Positions 43,201 to 54,721 of a stretch of 64,000 nucleotides of DNA are shown piece by piece; the stretch's first letter is position 1, and every line of letters starts with the position of its first letter. The stretch spans positions 7,616,389 through 7,680,388 of the forward strand of contig OZ037772.1 in NCBI GenBank assembly GCA_964035545.1, written 5' to 3'. The stretch comes from Bugula neritina (taxonomy: Eukaryota; Bryozoa; Gymnolaemata; Cheilostomatida; Bugulidae). Both the position numbers and the translations under genes were made by a program. Below the pieces are notes generated by a model that made no database searches, was not told the origin of the DNA, and saw nothing but the letters and a program-made list of their open reading frames with translations.

Positions 43201-45241
43201 TAGAAATACCTGAGCCATGAGCCATATAAACATACTCTTTGGCAGGATCAAAGACAATACTATTAACTCTGTGGCTAGTTCGGCGTATGGAGACAATTTT
43301 CCAAGAGCTATTTTTGTGAGTGCGACGCATGCTTAGGTTTTCATTATCAAAAAACCAAATGTCATTTTCAGCATACTGCAGTAGACCTACAGGATATCCA
43401 ATTTCGGCAACAGGAAATGTCCCATCTTTGGTCCCAATTATTCCACATTTTCCTGCTAGCTCAGCTGTTTCTCTTTGGTTTTGGTTGACATATCGAATAC
43501 AGTGGTTAGAGTAGTCCGCTACCCAAAGTAGGCCTGGTTTTTCTGGAAATGTTAATATTCCGGTGATAACGCCGAACTTAGCCTTAGAAAGTTGTCCCTC
43601 CACATATCCACTTTCGGTTGGGCTCCCTGAGATTTTCCAAAGCTGCTTTAAGTTAGTGGTTCTAAAAATAGAGTATCCACCCACACCATAGAAGCTTCTG
43701 GAACTGGCGAGATCTTTTACTATATTTCGATATAAAATGTTAGGGCTTGTCTCCCCTGTGTAATGTAATTGGTTCTTTGTGACATTCAGAAAATCCCATC
43801 TACAAATGAAGTAGGTAATGTGCATTTTTGTTGATTTATATCACATCACATCACATTTTATTATATTATAATATGCTAATACATCTAATGCCAAACATAA
43901 TATATTGTGTTGCATTATTTAGTATAATACTAAGGCTTATGCTGCTATAGATATAGTATATTTACATATATATATATATGTATATATGTATATTTATATT
44001 ATGTTGTATAATTTTGTTCCTTTTGCTATAACATTGTTTATATTTTAAATAGCATACCATATCATGTAGCATAATATCAAAATTATATTTTATTTCTTTT
44101 ATTAACTTTTGAATTATACACATTTCAACAATTTATTATGCCATATGTTATATTGTATTGCACACTATATTATTTTATAACAATTAATCATGCAATATTA
44201 TAACTTACAGCTATTATCAAACAATATTACGTTTATTCCACTTATATTATAATTTAAAAAGTATTTTATGATATCTTTAAATTAATATACTACACTATAA
44301 TTCATCTATATTATATCACACCACCATATCATAAAAACTTATCATTCATTATAGGCAAATCATAAGATGTAATGTATTATGATTTTTTTAAAGCACTTAA
44401 ATAAATCGCTATAAATATTATATGTAATATGGTAAATTCTTTTTCTGTGTAATCCAATTTATTTCAAAAGCTAATTATGTTTGAAGATAATAAAATATTG
44501 ATACCTCAATAAATGGCTTGTTGATGCCTGGTAACTTTGTCTATTCACGCTGTTGTGTACTTCACTAGAAACTGCCACCAATATCCATATCTGAAATTAT
44601 ACATCATTTGAACTGCAAGCAAGATATTCTATTTTATTACCAAAAGTTGATAAATTAGATAGTGCTGAGAGAAACAATCACTAAATATAACTCTAGCATA
44701 ACTCAATTACTTGTGGATAAAACAAGTAAGATAAAAATAACTCAGAAGGCTACTTGACCTATATTACTTTAGAAAAAAGATCCTTAGCAAATTAAAAATG
44801 TGTTGTTGTTTTTTTAAGTTGCATAAACATGACTCTAGATTTTAAAAATAAAACAACCAATTGGTTTTAGTAGTAATGATTTGTAGTAATAATTGCATTT
44901 CTTGTAATATTGAAAACATTATCTTAATTTTGTGTACTTTTTTATAAACACAAAATATATATCTTTTTGTTTGGGACAAATAATTTTTTTTAAGTAATCC
45001 CAGCTAATCGCTTCTTCTTTTGTTTAAAATTTGGTGAAATGCTAAAGTTCAAAAAGGAATACTGCATGAATAGGTTTAAGGTAAGATATGGCAATAGATA
45101 GTGTTACTTATACTGCATGATGAAAAATTATGAAAATGCTCAAATTACTTATAACTATATTAAACCTGTCAGGCATGGCAAACTACATGTAAATAGTTGT
45201 AAAAGTAAATAAATACGTACCAAAACAATTAAGTGATTCAT
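37275..45241 (-). CDS. NHLR-7: NHL-propeller receptor-like protein with Tyr-dense and Ser/Arg-rich tail
   Basis: Eleven exons on the minus strand: 45241-45221 (MNHLIVL), 44590-44505, 43799-42859, 42051-41947, 41787-41605, 41203-41061, 40617-40537, 40065-39985, 39122-39081, 38534-38469 and 38006-37275. They give 827 codons including TAA. The leader runs MNHLIVLIWILVAVSS. The propeller has WVADYSNHCIRYVNQ, LAGKC, IWFFDNENLSMRR and SSICQTQ. Uniquely, two phase 1-1 exons form the stalk and helix (helix near VYIFAGMGIGIGISVAAVLLI). Exon 6 packs about ten Tyr into 30 residues (SYYYSYYDDGYTKYDNY). Exons 7-10 are phase 0-0 and charged. The 244-codon last exon is Ser/Gln/Arg-rich and ends SNRKRY. The donor of exon 10 (AAT/GTAAAA) is chosen by frame and is less sure. 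Confidence 0.88.
38627..39045. repeat. CA/CG array followed by GT/GC array
   Basis: About 190 bp of CACACG-type repeats, a short TATACACAAAC spacer, then about 160 bp of GTGTGC-type repeats. The arms are complementary and could form a hairpin. It lies between exons 9 and 10 of NHLR-7. Confidence 0.92.
39285..39485 (+). repeat. tRNA-derived SINE
   Basis: Begins AGCAGCAATGGTCTAGGGG with GTTAGAGCG, has B-box-like GGGTTTGAAACC, and ends GAGATAGTGACAATAAAC. It is antisense to NHLR-7, in its intron 8. Confidence 0.85.
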
Positions 45242-45644
45242 AATGACCCTCGACCATTATAACTCATGTTGAAAAAAGAAAAAAATGCTATCCAATTTTA
45301 ACTTGGAATCTTGAGAATTTAAAAAATTTAATTTATTGTTGAAAAGTAGGTATACTACTGAAAAGTAATTTAATTATAAATTTGTAATTAAACAAACTGT
45401 GTGGTATTTTACGCAGCAGACAATTTTACAACAAGCATGAGAACTACTGGTTCTAAAATACTCGTAATTTTATTTATATTGGTATACATTTGTTAGCTCA
45501 AAAACTTGAAGGAAAAACTGCATGAAGAATTGACACATTTTAAAGCCAGTGAAGGTCAATTTAAAACCAATTAAAAAGTCAGTGCAGTTTGTTGAGTTTG
45601 TTTCAGATAAGAAGTAAAAGAGTTTGCTTTCTACAGAGTCCCAC
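45242..45644. other. Short spacer between NHLR-8 stop and NHLR-7 start
   Basis: Only about 400 bp separate the two coding regions on the same strand, so this must contain both the NHLR-8 3' end and any NHLR-7 promoter. No TATA box can be singled out in the AT-rich sequence. Confidence 0.5.
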
Positions 45645-48600
45645 TCAATATCTTCTTTTATTTCTAGAAGTATGTTTAGATGAAGATGGTCTTGTAAACC
45701 CCCGTTCTCTGCTAGATGTTTGGGAATCCTGTAAAATAAAATCTAGTAGCAATTTTGTCAAAAAAAATCTTGCATTGTTTTATAAAAAGGTCATAAATCT
45801 GGCTCAAAAACTTAATAAGACATGAATAGAACTAATGCCAAGTGGAAAAAATTTATATAGCAACTCTTGCGAGCTTTCTTCCGATGCTATACTACCGTAA
45901 TACTCAATGTGTGAGTAAAGTCAAATTTGAAATCTTAATAAAAAATATAATTGCTTTGTTAGCTTTGGTTTCCTTATAAGTTTTAAAGTTTTACAAGTGT
46001 TATCAAAATAGTATGTTTGAAATTTAACCTTTCTTGAAAATGAAGGGGTGTGATTGCTAAATCTTTCCCAATCTTCCAGTGAGTGCCGGTCGATGTGGGA
46101 ACTTCTCATGCTCTTTTCATATCGTTCAATTTCTTTTTCCAGTAGCATCTGTTGAAAAGTTAACTGCATTACTTTCACTATTAAAATATTTTTTTGCATA
46201 CTATTTTATATAAAATATCTACAAAATACAAGAGCTAAGATTTTCTAGGCATGATAAAACCAACAAAACTTTATGCTAACTGTTTTAGGCACTAAGAAGA
46301 GCAGCCGTAATCTAGGGGTTAAAAACGTTTGCTTTGTGAACATGAACTCATGGGTTTGAATTTGACAAAGGCCATTGGTAATGTTAAGAAGAGCATCCAG
46401 TCATAATTGCTCCTGTGCTTCATCTAAGCAAGCCTTCAGCCTGTTCTAACAAAAGCGCTTTTCATCAGGGGTTTTTCATAGAGATAGCAACTATAAAGTT
46501 GCAATAGTTTTTTAGGCACTATGAAATTGTGACAAAAAAGTATGATAAAAGACATTACCACATTATATTGTTTATAATAATAACAATTACTCTTGGTGAT
46601 TAGTGCATATAGGACATTAAAATGTCAGCAAATGTGTTTTTATATAGTCTATAAAGTTTTGAGAAAATATAAAGCAAATATTGCAGATGCATGATTTTTT
46701 AAGCTTATATTTAAACAAAATATTTTATCATTTATACTTTCATAAGTTAGTAGCTTTTGCATATGAAACGTCTATACTTGCTTCAAAATGTAACAAATAA
46801 GATCAACTTTGTAAGAATCATTTAGAATTCTAAACACTGGATAATTAGGTCGGTGTATGGGTCGATTGTAAATATATGCTGTCTATAACCTAATGTAATA
46901 TGCTTATTATATTGATGTAAACTATTTATCACTTACCTTCTTCAACAGCTGGCTACTTGTAGCGGGTGCTACTGGGGTGCCTCTTGCACTCGTTCTACCA
47001 CTTGTCACTTTACTTGAACCAAATCTTTCTCCTGAATTCCGTTCTTGTCTGGAACCCCTGCGCTGATGACTTTTAGATTTTTGTCTAGTGTTTGAGCTTC
47101 TACCAGATGCTCTGCCTTGGACCTAACAAAATACAAATCTGAATATTAAAATATGTAGAGCATATTAGGTAAAGATTTGGGGCTACAACTTGGAGAAAAG
47201 ATTTGATATTGTACACAGACAACAACATGTGTGATCACAAGAGGAATAAGGTAATTAACTTCTAAAGATAACAAGAAAAGCGTCACAGTTTTTCTACAAG
47301 CATGCCTTTGTTGTTGAGCTTAGCCATGAACTATAATTAGTGAAAAGCACATACACATTCATAGACCATATGCTAGTTGCTAATGATCTGAGGCTACAAA
47401 TTTAAAAAGAACGCTCCAAAAAGACTATTTGGTATTCATTGCTTGTCATTTAGGCACTTCAAAACTTACCAAGATTTGTAAATAGCATTTGAGTTTGTTG
47501 TTGTTATACAACATGTCAAAATATTTATACCTCCACAACAAAATTGCAAAAAAATACAATAAATATCTTACTGAAGAGGGGATAGCCTCATTTGACCTTC
47601 GTGACCTGTCAGACTTCAGGCTTTGTCGGTGTTTTGAGAAAGATCCATGGCGCGACGCTTCTCTCTCGTCTAGTATTGAATGCTGTTAAAAACAGAAGCA
47701 GCCTATTATGGGTACTTAAAAAAAGTTTCTCAAAACTATTTTCTCTTTGGAGTTTGCTTTATTGTCTGTAGAATTTAGAAAAAAATATATTTATGCAATT
47801 CTGATTATTTTAATACTTCAAAAATAATTAAAAAAAAATCAAAAAGAATCGAAATATTCATTTCCAAGAGATTTTATTATAATCAGATTTTTTATACCTT
47901 CATAAACTGTCCTTTGTGTTTCTCTTTATTATTATTGCAACAAACTAAGTTGGTACAAAGGCTATTTTTTTATCTTTGGCTTAAATGGGAAAAATATAGA
48001 TGAAATAAACAACTAATGTAAACAATATAAATGAACTTGTTTCATTGGGCATATTACCTTGACATGCTTTATTGGTTTCTTTTTTGCTGACTCTGTTCTT
48101 TTGATATACTGTGCAACAGTATCCTGAAATGTAAAAGTGTTTCAACATATTAGACCTTTTTTAATTCAATAATTTGTTAAACATGGGCTATTTTTTTGGA
48201 GGTACATCTTGGTCATATGATTTATGAGTCAAGGTTTTTATTTGGCAAAACTTTTGCATTACAAGTTATTTTGCATAAAATATAATCTTTTTTGTCAGCT
48301 GGGATATGTTTTTCACAAATTTAAATAATTATGCTGCATGTACTATAACCAAGAGAAGAGCTATGGTCTAAAAACTTTCTGGCTACATAAAATCGTGGTC
48401 ATGGGTTTGATCACCATTAAAAGGTGTAGGTGGAGTTAGGAAGAGCATCCAGTCAAAATTGCTCTTGTGCCCATCTGAACAAATGCTTAGCCCTTTAAAA
48501 AAAAAATTTTTTTTTTGGGTTTTTTTTAGTGATGGGCAAGATAAAAATGTGTGAGCCTTCTATGTATACTATGAGTGACAACCAACCTGTTCATAATAGT

Positions 48601-51600
48601 CATCCTGAACAGAGTCATAGTAATTATAGTCATCTGGATATACGCTTTGCGTATGCTATAAAAAAAATCAATAGTGAGCATAGTAAAAAGTTTGTAATAA
48701 ATGTTACATATTTTTATGTAATGTAATATAAGTTTACAGTACATGAATACTGTTATACAATGCAAAGTACAGACAATATATTATACAGTAAACAAAGAAT
48801 GACATATTTATAGAGTGCTACACAGTATATACTGTTTTTTTGTGAATGAATTAAATTGGACTGCTAAGAAATATTTTTAATAGTTCTTGAGTTGGTTATG
48901 TTTGAGCTAAAAAACCTAAGTTACAATATAACACCGATATGTGTGCAGAGCATCTCCGGCCCCTAGATTTAATGGCCAATGAGCAAAAGGACCTCATGCT
49001 TTTATCAATTCTGAAAAAAAATCTTTGTTTGCATTTTATTACAAACATGTTTATAATGAGTCATTCTTTTAAATTTAGCTATAAAAAATTGGCGTATAAA
49101 AATCATATTGTAATTTTACTGTAAAGGCAACAAAAAAAAGACTGAAAATCAACTTATTGTCCTTTAAAAGAATGTGTTGTGATGATTGCGCAATCTGATG
49201 TAAATTTATGTTATCTTGTGCTCTCGGTGTAATGAAGGTGCTTTTGAAATTATGCTTACTTTTATTTAGATATAAGTATTCAATTTGTATAAAGCACCTC
49301 ACACTATGTAATGATAATTAGGTAATCATGTCTAAGTTAGGTCACACACAAACACATTTATTATATACATATACTGCTAATTAGCAGTATATATAGATTA
49401 GCTATTTCCAGGCTTTGCTGATAAAACAAACAATTATTCATAGCCAGTATATATTTAATTGTCATCTACAAGCATTTACATACACAGATTCTTTACCTCT
49501 AAATTAACACTTGGCTTTTGTCTTTCTGATTTTCTTTTGCTTCTTTTTTCTGCAAAAAGATGGTATTATATTTGATAAGGCTTTTAATTAAACAAGATAA
49601 ACTAGCAATTTTTACAAGTTTTAATTTATTTAAAAACAGAACCAGCAGGCAAAAGCCTCTTTTTAAAAAATAGTTGATAAAGTGAATTTCAGCCGGTTGT
49701 GTAAAGAATGCTACATTATGTAAACTATTTTATGCTGTTCATGTTGTCCTATTTATAAACAACTAAGACAAAAATCTTATATCACCACTCCAGAAGTTTG
49801 GGTCTGCTAAGAACCTCCAAATTCAGATATGATTTAAGGTTTAACACAGAATCGTATTCATTTATAGCCCAGAATCTAACATCAGTGAAGAATTTACAAT
49901 TCTTTACATTATTATTGCGGGCTTTTAACACATTGAAACTGCTGGCAATTAGGAATTTAGTAAAAAATATAAATTGATCAGAACATGACTCACTTTTTGA
50001 GAAAACTACATAGAATATCAGCACTGAAATAGCAATCAGAGATATGGCACCTCCGACACCAAACCCGATAGTTAAAGGGTCTCCAGCGCCTGCACGGGTT
50101 AAAACAGGTACTTCAGTTGTTTGTTGGTTTTCTGTCGGGTTTTGAGGGACGGTTAGCTTTGGTTCCGTAGGCTCTGGGAGCCAGGGTGTGGTATCTGTCT
50201 CTGTAGTGCTTGACCTTGTAGTGACTCTCTTGACAGTTGTAGTTGTCAGTCGTGTTGGGATAGTCGCCTGGGTAGCTGTGATAAATAGAGTATTGGTAAT
50301 AACATTGAAAGTTCAACGGTAAAATATTTGATGTTCATACACTGAGACCAAACAACTAGACATATGTACATGCATGGCACAAAACATTAACCACAAAAAT
50401 AAGTTATATATAAAATGTATACGTATAATAGAAAAAAAAGCACAAAATTATTATAAAAGTAAATTAAAAGTAGCTTGGGAGTACTACTTCTTGTTGCTAA
50501 CAAATACTTTGCAGTGTTCAAAGTGTGTGTGTGTGTGTGCGTGTGCAGTGTGCATGTGTGCGTGCAGTGTGCAGTGTGCATGTGTGCAGTGTGCATGTGT
50601 GCAGTGTGCATGTGTGTGTGTGTGTGTGTGCAGTGTGCGTGTGTGTGTGTGCGTGCGTGTGTATGTGTGTGTGTGTGTGTAGTATTTAGTTGCAGCTCTA
50701 AATAGCGTAAAGTCTGTAGAAGTAAGAATGGCTCATGTTATTTAATAAAACATTTTTCTACTGATAATTTTGCACATCTAAGAACGAGTTCTTATATGTA
50801 CTGCGTATATATGCTTTATATCTAATTTGCCTGGGCAGAAGATCTTTTCTTGCTAAATAGGCAACTTATAGTGTATAGTAGTAGAAGTTGATCATACTGA
50901 GTTTATAAAGAAAATTACTTTTTTTAATGATAGCAACAAAACAGTTAACCCATACCAATGAATTGCTGACAGCTCTTTAAGTTTACAATATCTGCACAGT
51001 ATTTAACGAGTCATGCCTCTCTAAAAATTATACTGATCAAATGATCAAAACAATCACTTACCAGTTACGTCTATTTTGTACAGTTCATCTCTCCCGGCTA
51101 CCAGAATAGAATTATATGGAAATGTGGATTTAGTAATTTTGATTAAATGTTGCGGAAGACGCATCTTACAATTATAGGCTTGGCCAACTATACCCTGCTC
51201 AGGAATGCCTGTTGAGTGAGGGTGACAGAATGACCTGACCGTAGATTTTCTTAGATCTATAAGCCGGAGATTGTGACTGCCAGTATTAGCAACTAAAATT
51301 GTGTAGGCATCCAAAAACACCAAGTGCTGTGGCTGGTTGAATAGACTAACTGCAGTAGAGCCGTCCCTGTTTCCTGACGTGTAGCCACTAACTTTTACGT
51401 CACCATTCTCACTTACTCGCCTGATCTCACTACCACGAATAATATACATTTCTTTAGTTAGTGGGTGAAGAGCCATTCCGGAGATTCCTTGACTTAAACT
51501 GATATGTTTAACTATTTCCCATTTACTATAAAGTTCTACATATCTAAAAAATCGTAGGCTAGGTTTGAAGTTGTCAAAAAACCATATCTGGTTTTCATCT

Positions 51601-52953
51601 TTATATAGCAGCTCTACCGGTTTACCAATTTTGGCATAGCGGAATGCTCCATCAACGTTGTCAAGATCTCCGCACGCCCCAGCAAATTCATTTGTGTGCC
51701 GAGATATTCTGCCTATTTTCCTAATACAGTTATTACCGTAGTCGGCAACCCAAACTACATCAGAGTTAGCAAAAGTGACTACCCCAGTTATGGTCCCAAA
51801 CAGGGATTGCTTATTCCAATCGTTTTTGTAACCTGAAGTTTCCTTATCACCGGCCAATTGGTATACATTCTGGAGATCGTTTGTTAAATAGATTCCATAT
51901 CCAATAACAAGTATATATACTCCATCGTTATACAAATCTTCAATAATATAGTTAATTGTCGCCGTCTTATTGCCTTCACGCAGAGATTCATGTGAATACT
52001 TTCTTGAAAACTGAAATCTGAACCTGAAATTATATATCAATCTTTAAAACTGTGCAAACCTAAAAACAAGCACAAATTATAAACTCCTGCATGAAATATA
52101 TTTACATAACAATATTTCAACACTGAATCAGCTAAAACACTTGACTGAATTTCATTTTAATAAATAGCAATTATTATAGTGATAAATAAACACTTGTTAT
52201 ATAAAAAACCATTTGAACATCTTATTTCACTCATCAAAGTGCTGCCTTATATATAGTTGTATTGGAAATTGTTGAAATCATATTGACGCAAAAGCTCATT
52301 TTTTAATAGTACATTATTACATGTTTCATATATAGCTACTTGATACCTTTAAACATTTGATAATTGTTTTCTGTGTTTTATATAACTGGTACTTATGTTG
52401 AAAAAAGTTTTTAGAGACCCGAATGTTTTGTACACCAGCAGCTGAAACTGTAAAATATTCTAACATGACACCGAATATAAGCAGCTAAAACAAAATTTAC
52501 CAACACTCACCTGTCGGTTTTTGCAGAATAGAGAGTCTGAGCTTTTGAATCAGCTATAATAACGTAGAGAATCTACAACAACAATAGCATATTATTTTGA
52601 TAAATGTGCATAATTTTGCAAAGTAAATTATTGCTATTTTTCATGCACTAAAAAACTGCATGAAACCAAAGTTTGTATGTAAAAAACTTGCTGAATTTTT
52701 ATAGAAAAAAAGTATATCACAGTTGAAGTTTTTAAACAACAAGCTAATATTTGTTCTCAGTAATTAGGTGAGTTTTAAAACTGATATTGAGATCATGTTT
52801 TACAGTGTAGTAGAAGATAAAATGATTGTTGTGCAGTGTTTGACTACGATTAAGGCTAGCAGGGTTATACTGAATAACAGCTTTGAAGGTTTGGATTCAA
52901 TTGATTTAACTCACTGAAAGAATTAGAATCCAAATTAAGTCAGCTGAAAACAT
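45645..52953 (-). CDS. NHLR-8: complete NHL-propeller receptor-like protein with multi-exon tail
   Basis: Eleven exons on the minus strand: 52953-52915 (MFSADLIWILILS), 52572-52511, 52023-51062, 50275-49994, 49549-49497, 48655-48587, 48123-48058, 47682-47572, 47122-46937, 46148-46029 and 45728-45645. They sum to 678 codons including TGA. The propeller has WVADYGNNCIRKIGR, FAGAC, IWFFDNFKPSLRF and RSFCHPH. The stalk is Thr/Pro-rich with a Gly-rich helix near GFGVGGAISLIAISVLIFY. The tail opens with a Lys/Arg stop-transfer, then an acidic Tyr-rich exon (YPDDYNYYDSVQDDYYEQ). Ser/Arg-rich exons follow (RSSNTRQKSKSHQRRGSR), and it ends SRNKRRY. Exons 6-10 are all phase 0-0, so any could be skipped without frameshift. 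Tyr clusters next to acidic residues are plausible kinase substrates; this is inference. Confidence 0.9.
46297..46512 (+). repeat. tRNA-derived SINE
   Basis: Full-length-looking copy in intron 9 of NHLR-8, antisense to the gene. Core AAGAGCATCCAGTCATAAT and 3' TCATCAGGGGTTTTTCATAG. Confidence 0.85.
48352..48500 (+). repeat. tRNA-derived SINE, truncated
   Basis: Diverged head, then GGAAGAGCATCCAGTCAAAA and CTGAACAAATGCTTAGCC, ending in an A-rich run near 48500. It lies in intron 6 of NHLR-8, less than 100 bp from exon 6. Confidence 0.7.
50522..50690. repeat. (GT)n with GCAGTGTGCATGTGT subrepeats
   Basis: About 170 bp in intron 3 of NHLR-8, mixing pure GT with a 15-16-bp higher-order unit. 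Confidence 0.92.
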
Positions 52954-54721
52954 TCCAAATTAAATCTTCTTGATAAAATAGTTTTTAATAGAATTTTCCT
53001 TCACAAGCTGTGTACAAGAAAAAGAGGATATAGCCAATTTTTGTGCAGCCATTCTTGAATTTTACAAATTTTTGAAATTTTTTTGTAAAACAATTTGTTG
53101 TCGGTTAGGATTAGAATTTATGTTTATTTGCAAAATTAATTTTAATAAACAAAATTAATTAAATTAGAGCTAAAAACACATATTCTAGTTGATATAAAAT
53201 TTGATCGCTAATCTTCATTTTTCAACCGTGTCAATCATCATTGATTACTTATATCGGCGTTATTAAAAAACTTTGAAACTGCTACCACTGCTACTACTAG
53301 GCTACTGTTACTGCTAGGCTACTGTTACTGCTACCGCTACCACTGCCGTTGCCACTGCTGCTACTGCTACTACTATTACTACATACGATTGCTACATACT
53401 ACTATAAAAATCACTTCCATATTGCTTCCATTAATACTTTTATCACTACTATTACTACTATTATTTCTATTTTTAATATTTTTATAGCCTACTAAAATGA
53501 CTTTAGTCATCAATATAATAAATGGTAAATCTTTTACAGTTTTACATATATAACAGTGATAAAATACATTCACCGGGCTGTTATTTGCTGTTGTATATAA
53601 TTCAAATAGCAATTGTATTTAAAAATAATTATCAAGTGATCAAACAAGTTCCATTTATGATGCAAATCATATAACGATATTATTTTGAAATTTGCAACAA
53701 ATCCGGTTCTTTTTGCAAAAAGTTCAATTCTATATTACAGCAATGTTTGGTGCTACAAAAGCTGGTTTGGTGCTTGCCAATCCATTAAGATGATTTCAAT
53801 AGAAATTTATATGTCTTATAATGAGGAAGAGAACTTTATTCACAGCAGATTAAAGTCTGTAAGTTATGTGGCACTATAAAGCTATTATTTGTTCTGATTG
53901 ACAAACAACAAATAAGCTTTTTTGTCTACATTTGAAGCAAATTGTGAAAGTTTTATTTCTAAACGTGATCAACAACAATCAATCTAAAATTGACCAACTC
54001 AGTCTTATATCATATTGTCTAAATTGCTTCCACATTGTCTTTTTTCTCATTTAATCAGTAACCCCCTCGACACATTTTGCTGCACCATAGGCAGTAACAA
54101 AAGATATCAGCCATTCTCAATGTCCCAAGGCTGAAGTTCTCAAAGTCCGCTATTGGGCACATTCTATGACAACTCACAAAATATTTATATGCAATGGGTT
54201 GATGCAAACGTCTGCTTGTTCAAGAGGAGCCCAATGCAACTTATTTGAATCAAGCAGTGTTTGATCCTAACGCATCACAATGTTGCACAGGCTGCTCAGA
54301 CATCTTTAAAAACAAATGACATTTACTGTTGTGACACATTATGGGGGTCAACTCAACCCCAAACTTATTTGCTATAAAAAACCAATATGCTTTGTGTAGT
54401 GCATAATTTACAGTACTATATCTTTTTCTATCGCAACAGGTTTTGCCTTGTTGTTATGTTTTCTTCTCATGATGCAGTTCTTGAGTACTTAAAGCCATCC
54501 TCATTTACTAACTTTCAGCTCACTACTGCAGCTAATAAAGTGATTAGGTAATTTAAGTTCCCAATTTTTTTGCTATAATTAAAGTTTTTCGAAATGAAAA
54601 AGTGTCTGTTTTCTTCAAACAACATCTCATTTGACGAAAATCAAACATTTCACAATTTAACGAGAGTCTAAATTATATAGTTATATTAGAAAAATCATAA
54701 AATATGTTGAAAGTTGCAAAC
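52954..54721. other. Spacer between NHLR-9 and NHLR-8, with trinucleotide-rich tract
   Basis: No exon was recognised. At about 53275-53460 there is a cryptic trinucleotide tract of CTA, CTG, TAC and TGC triplets (for example CTACTGTTACTGCTAGG repeated). The rest is AT-rich single-copy sequence and should contain the NHLR-8 promoter. Confidence 0.5.

Noticed and set aside
50113-50316. Tyr/His-rich minus-strand frame starting at an ATG
   Set aside because: It is a shifted frame of the NHLR-8 stalk exon; the phase-consistent frame is the Thr/Pro-rich one with the membrane helix.
53041-53052. Alternative ATG for NHLR-8 (MAAQKLAISSF)
   Set aside because: The donor is weaker and the leader less hydrophobic than the exon at 52953-52915, which has a perfect GTGAGT and phase.
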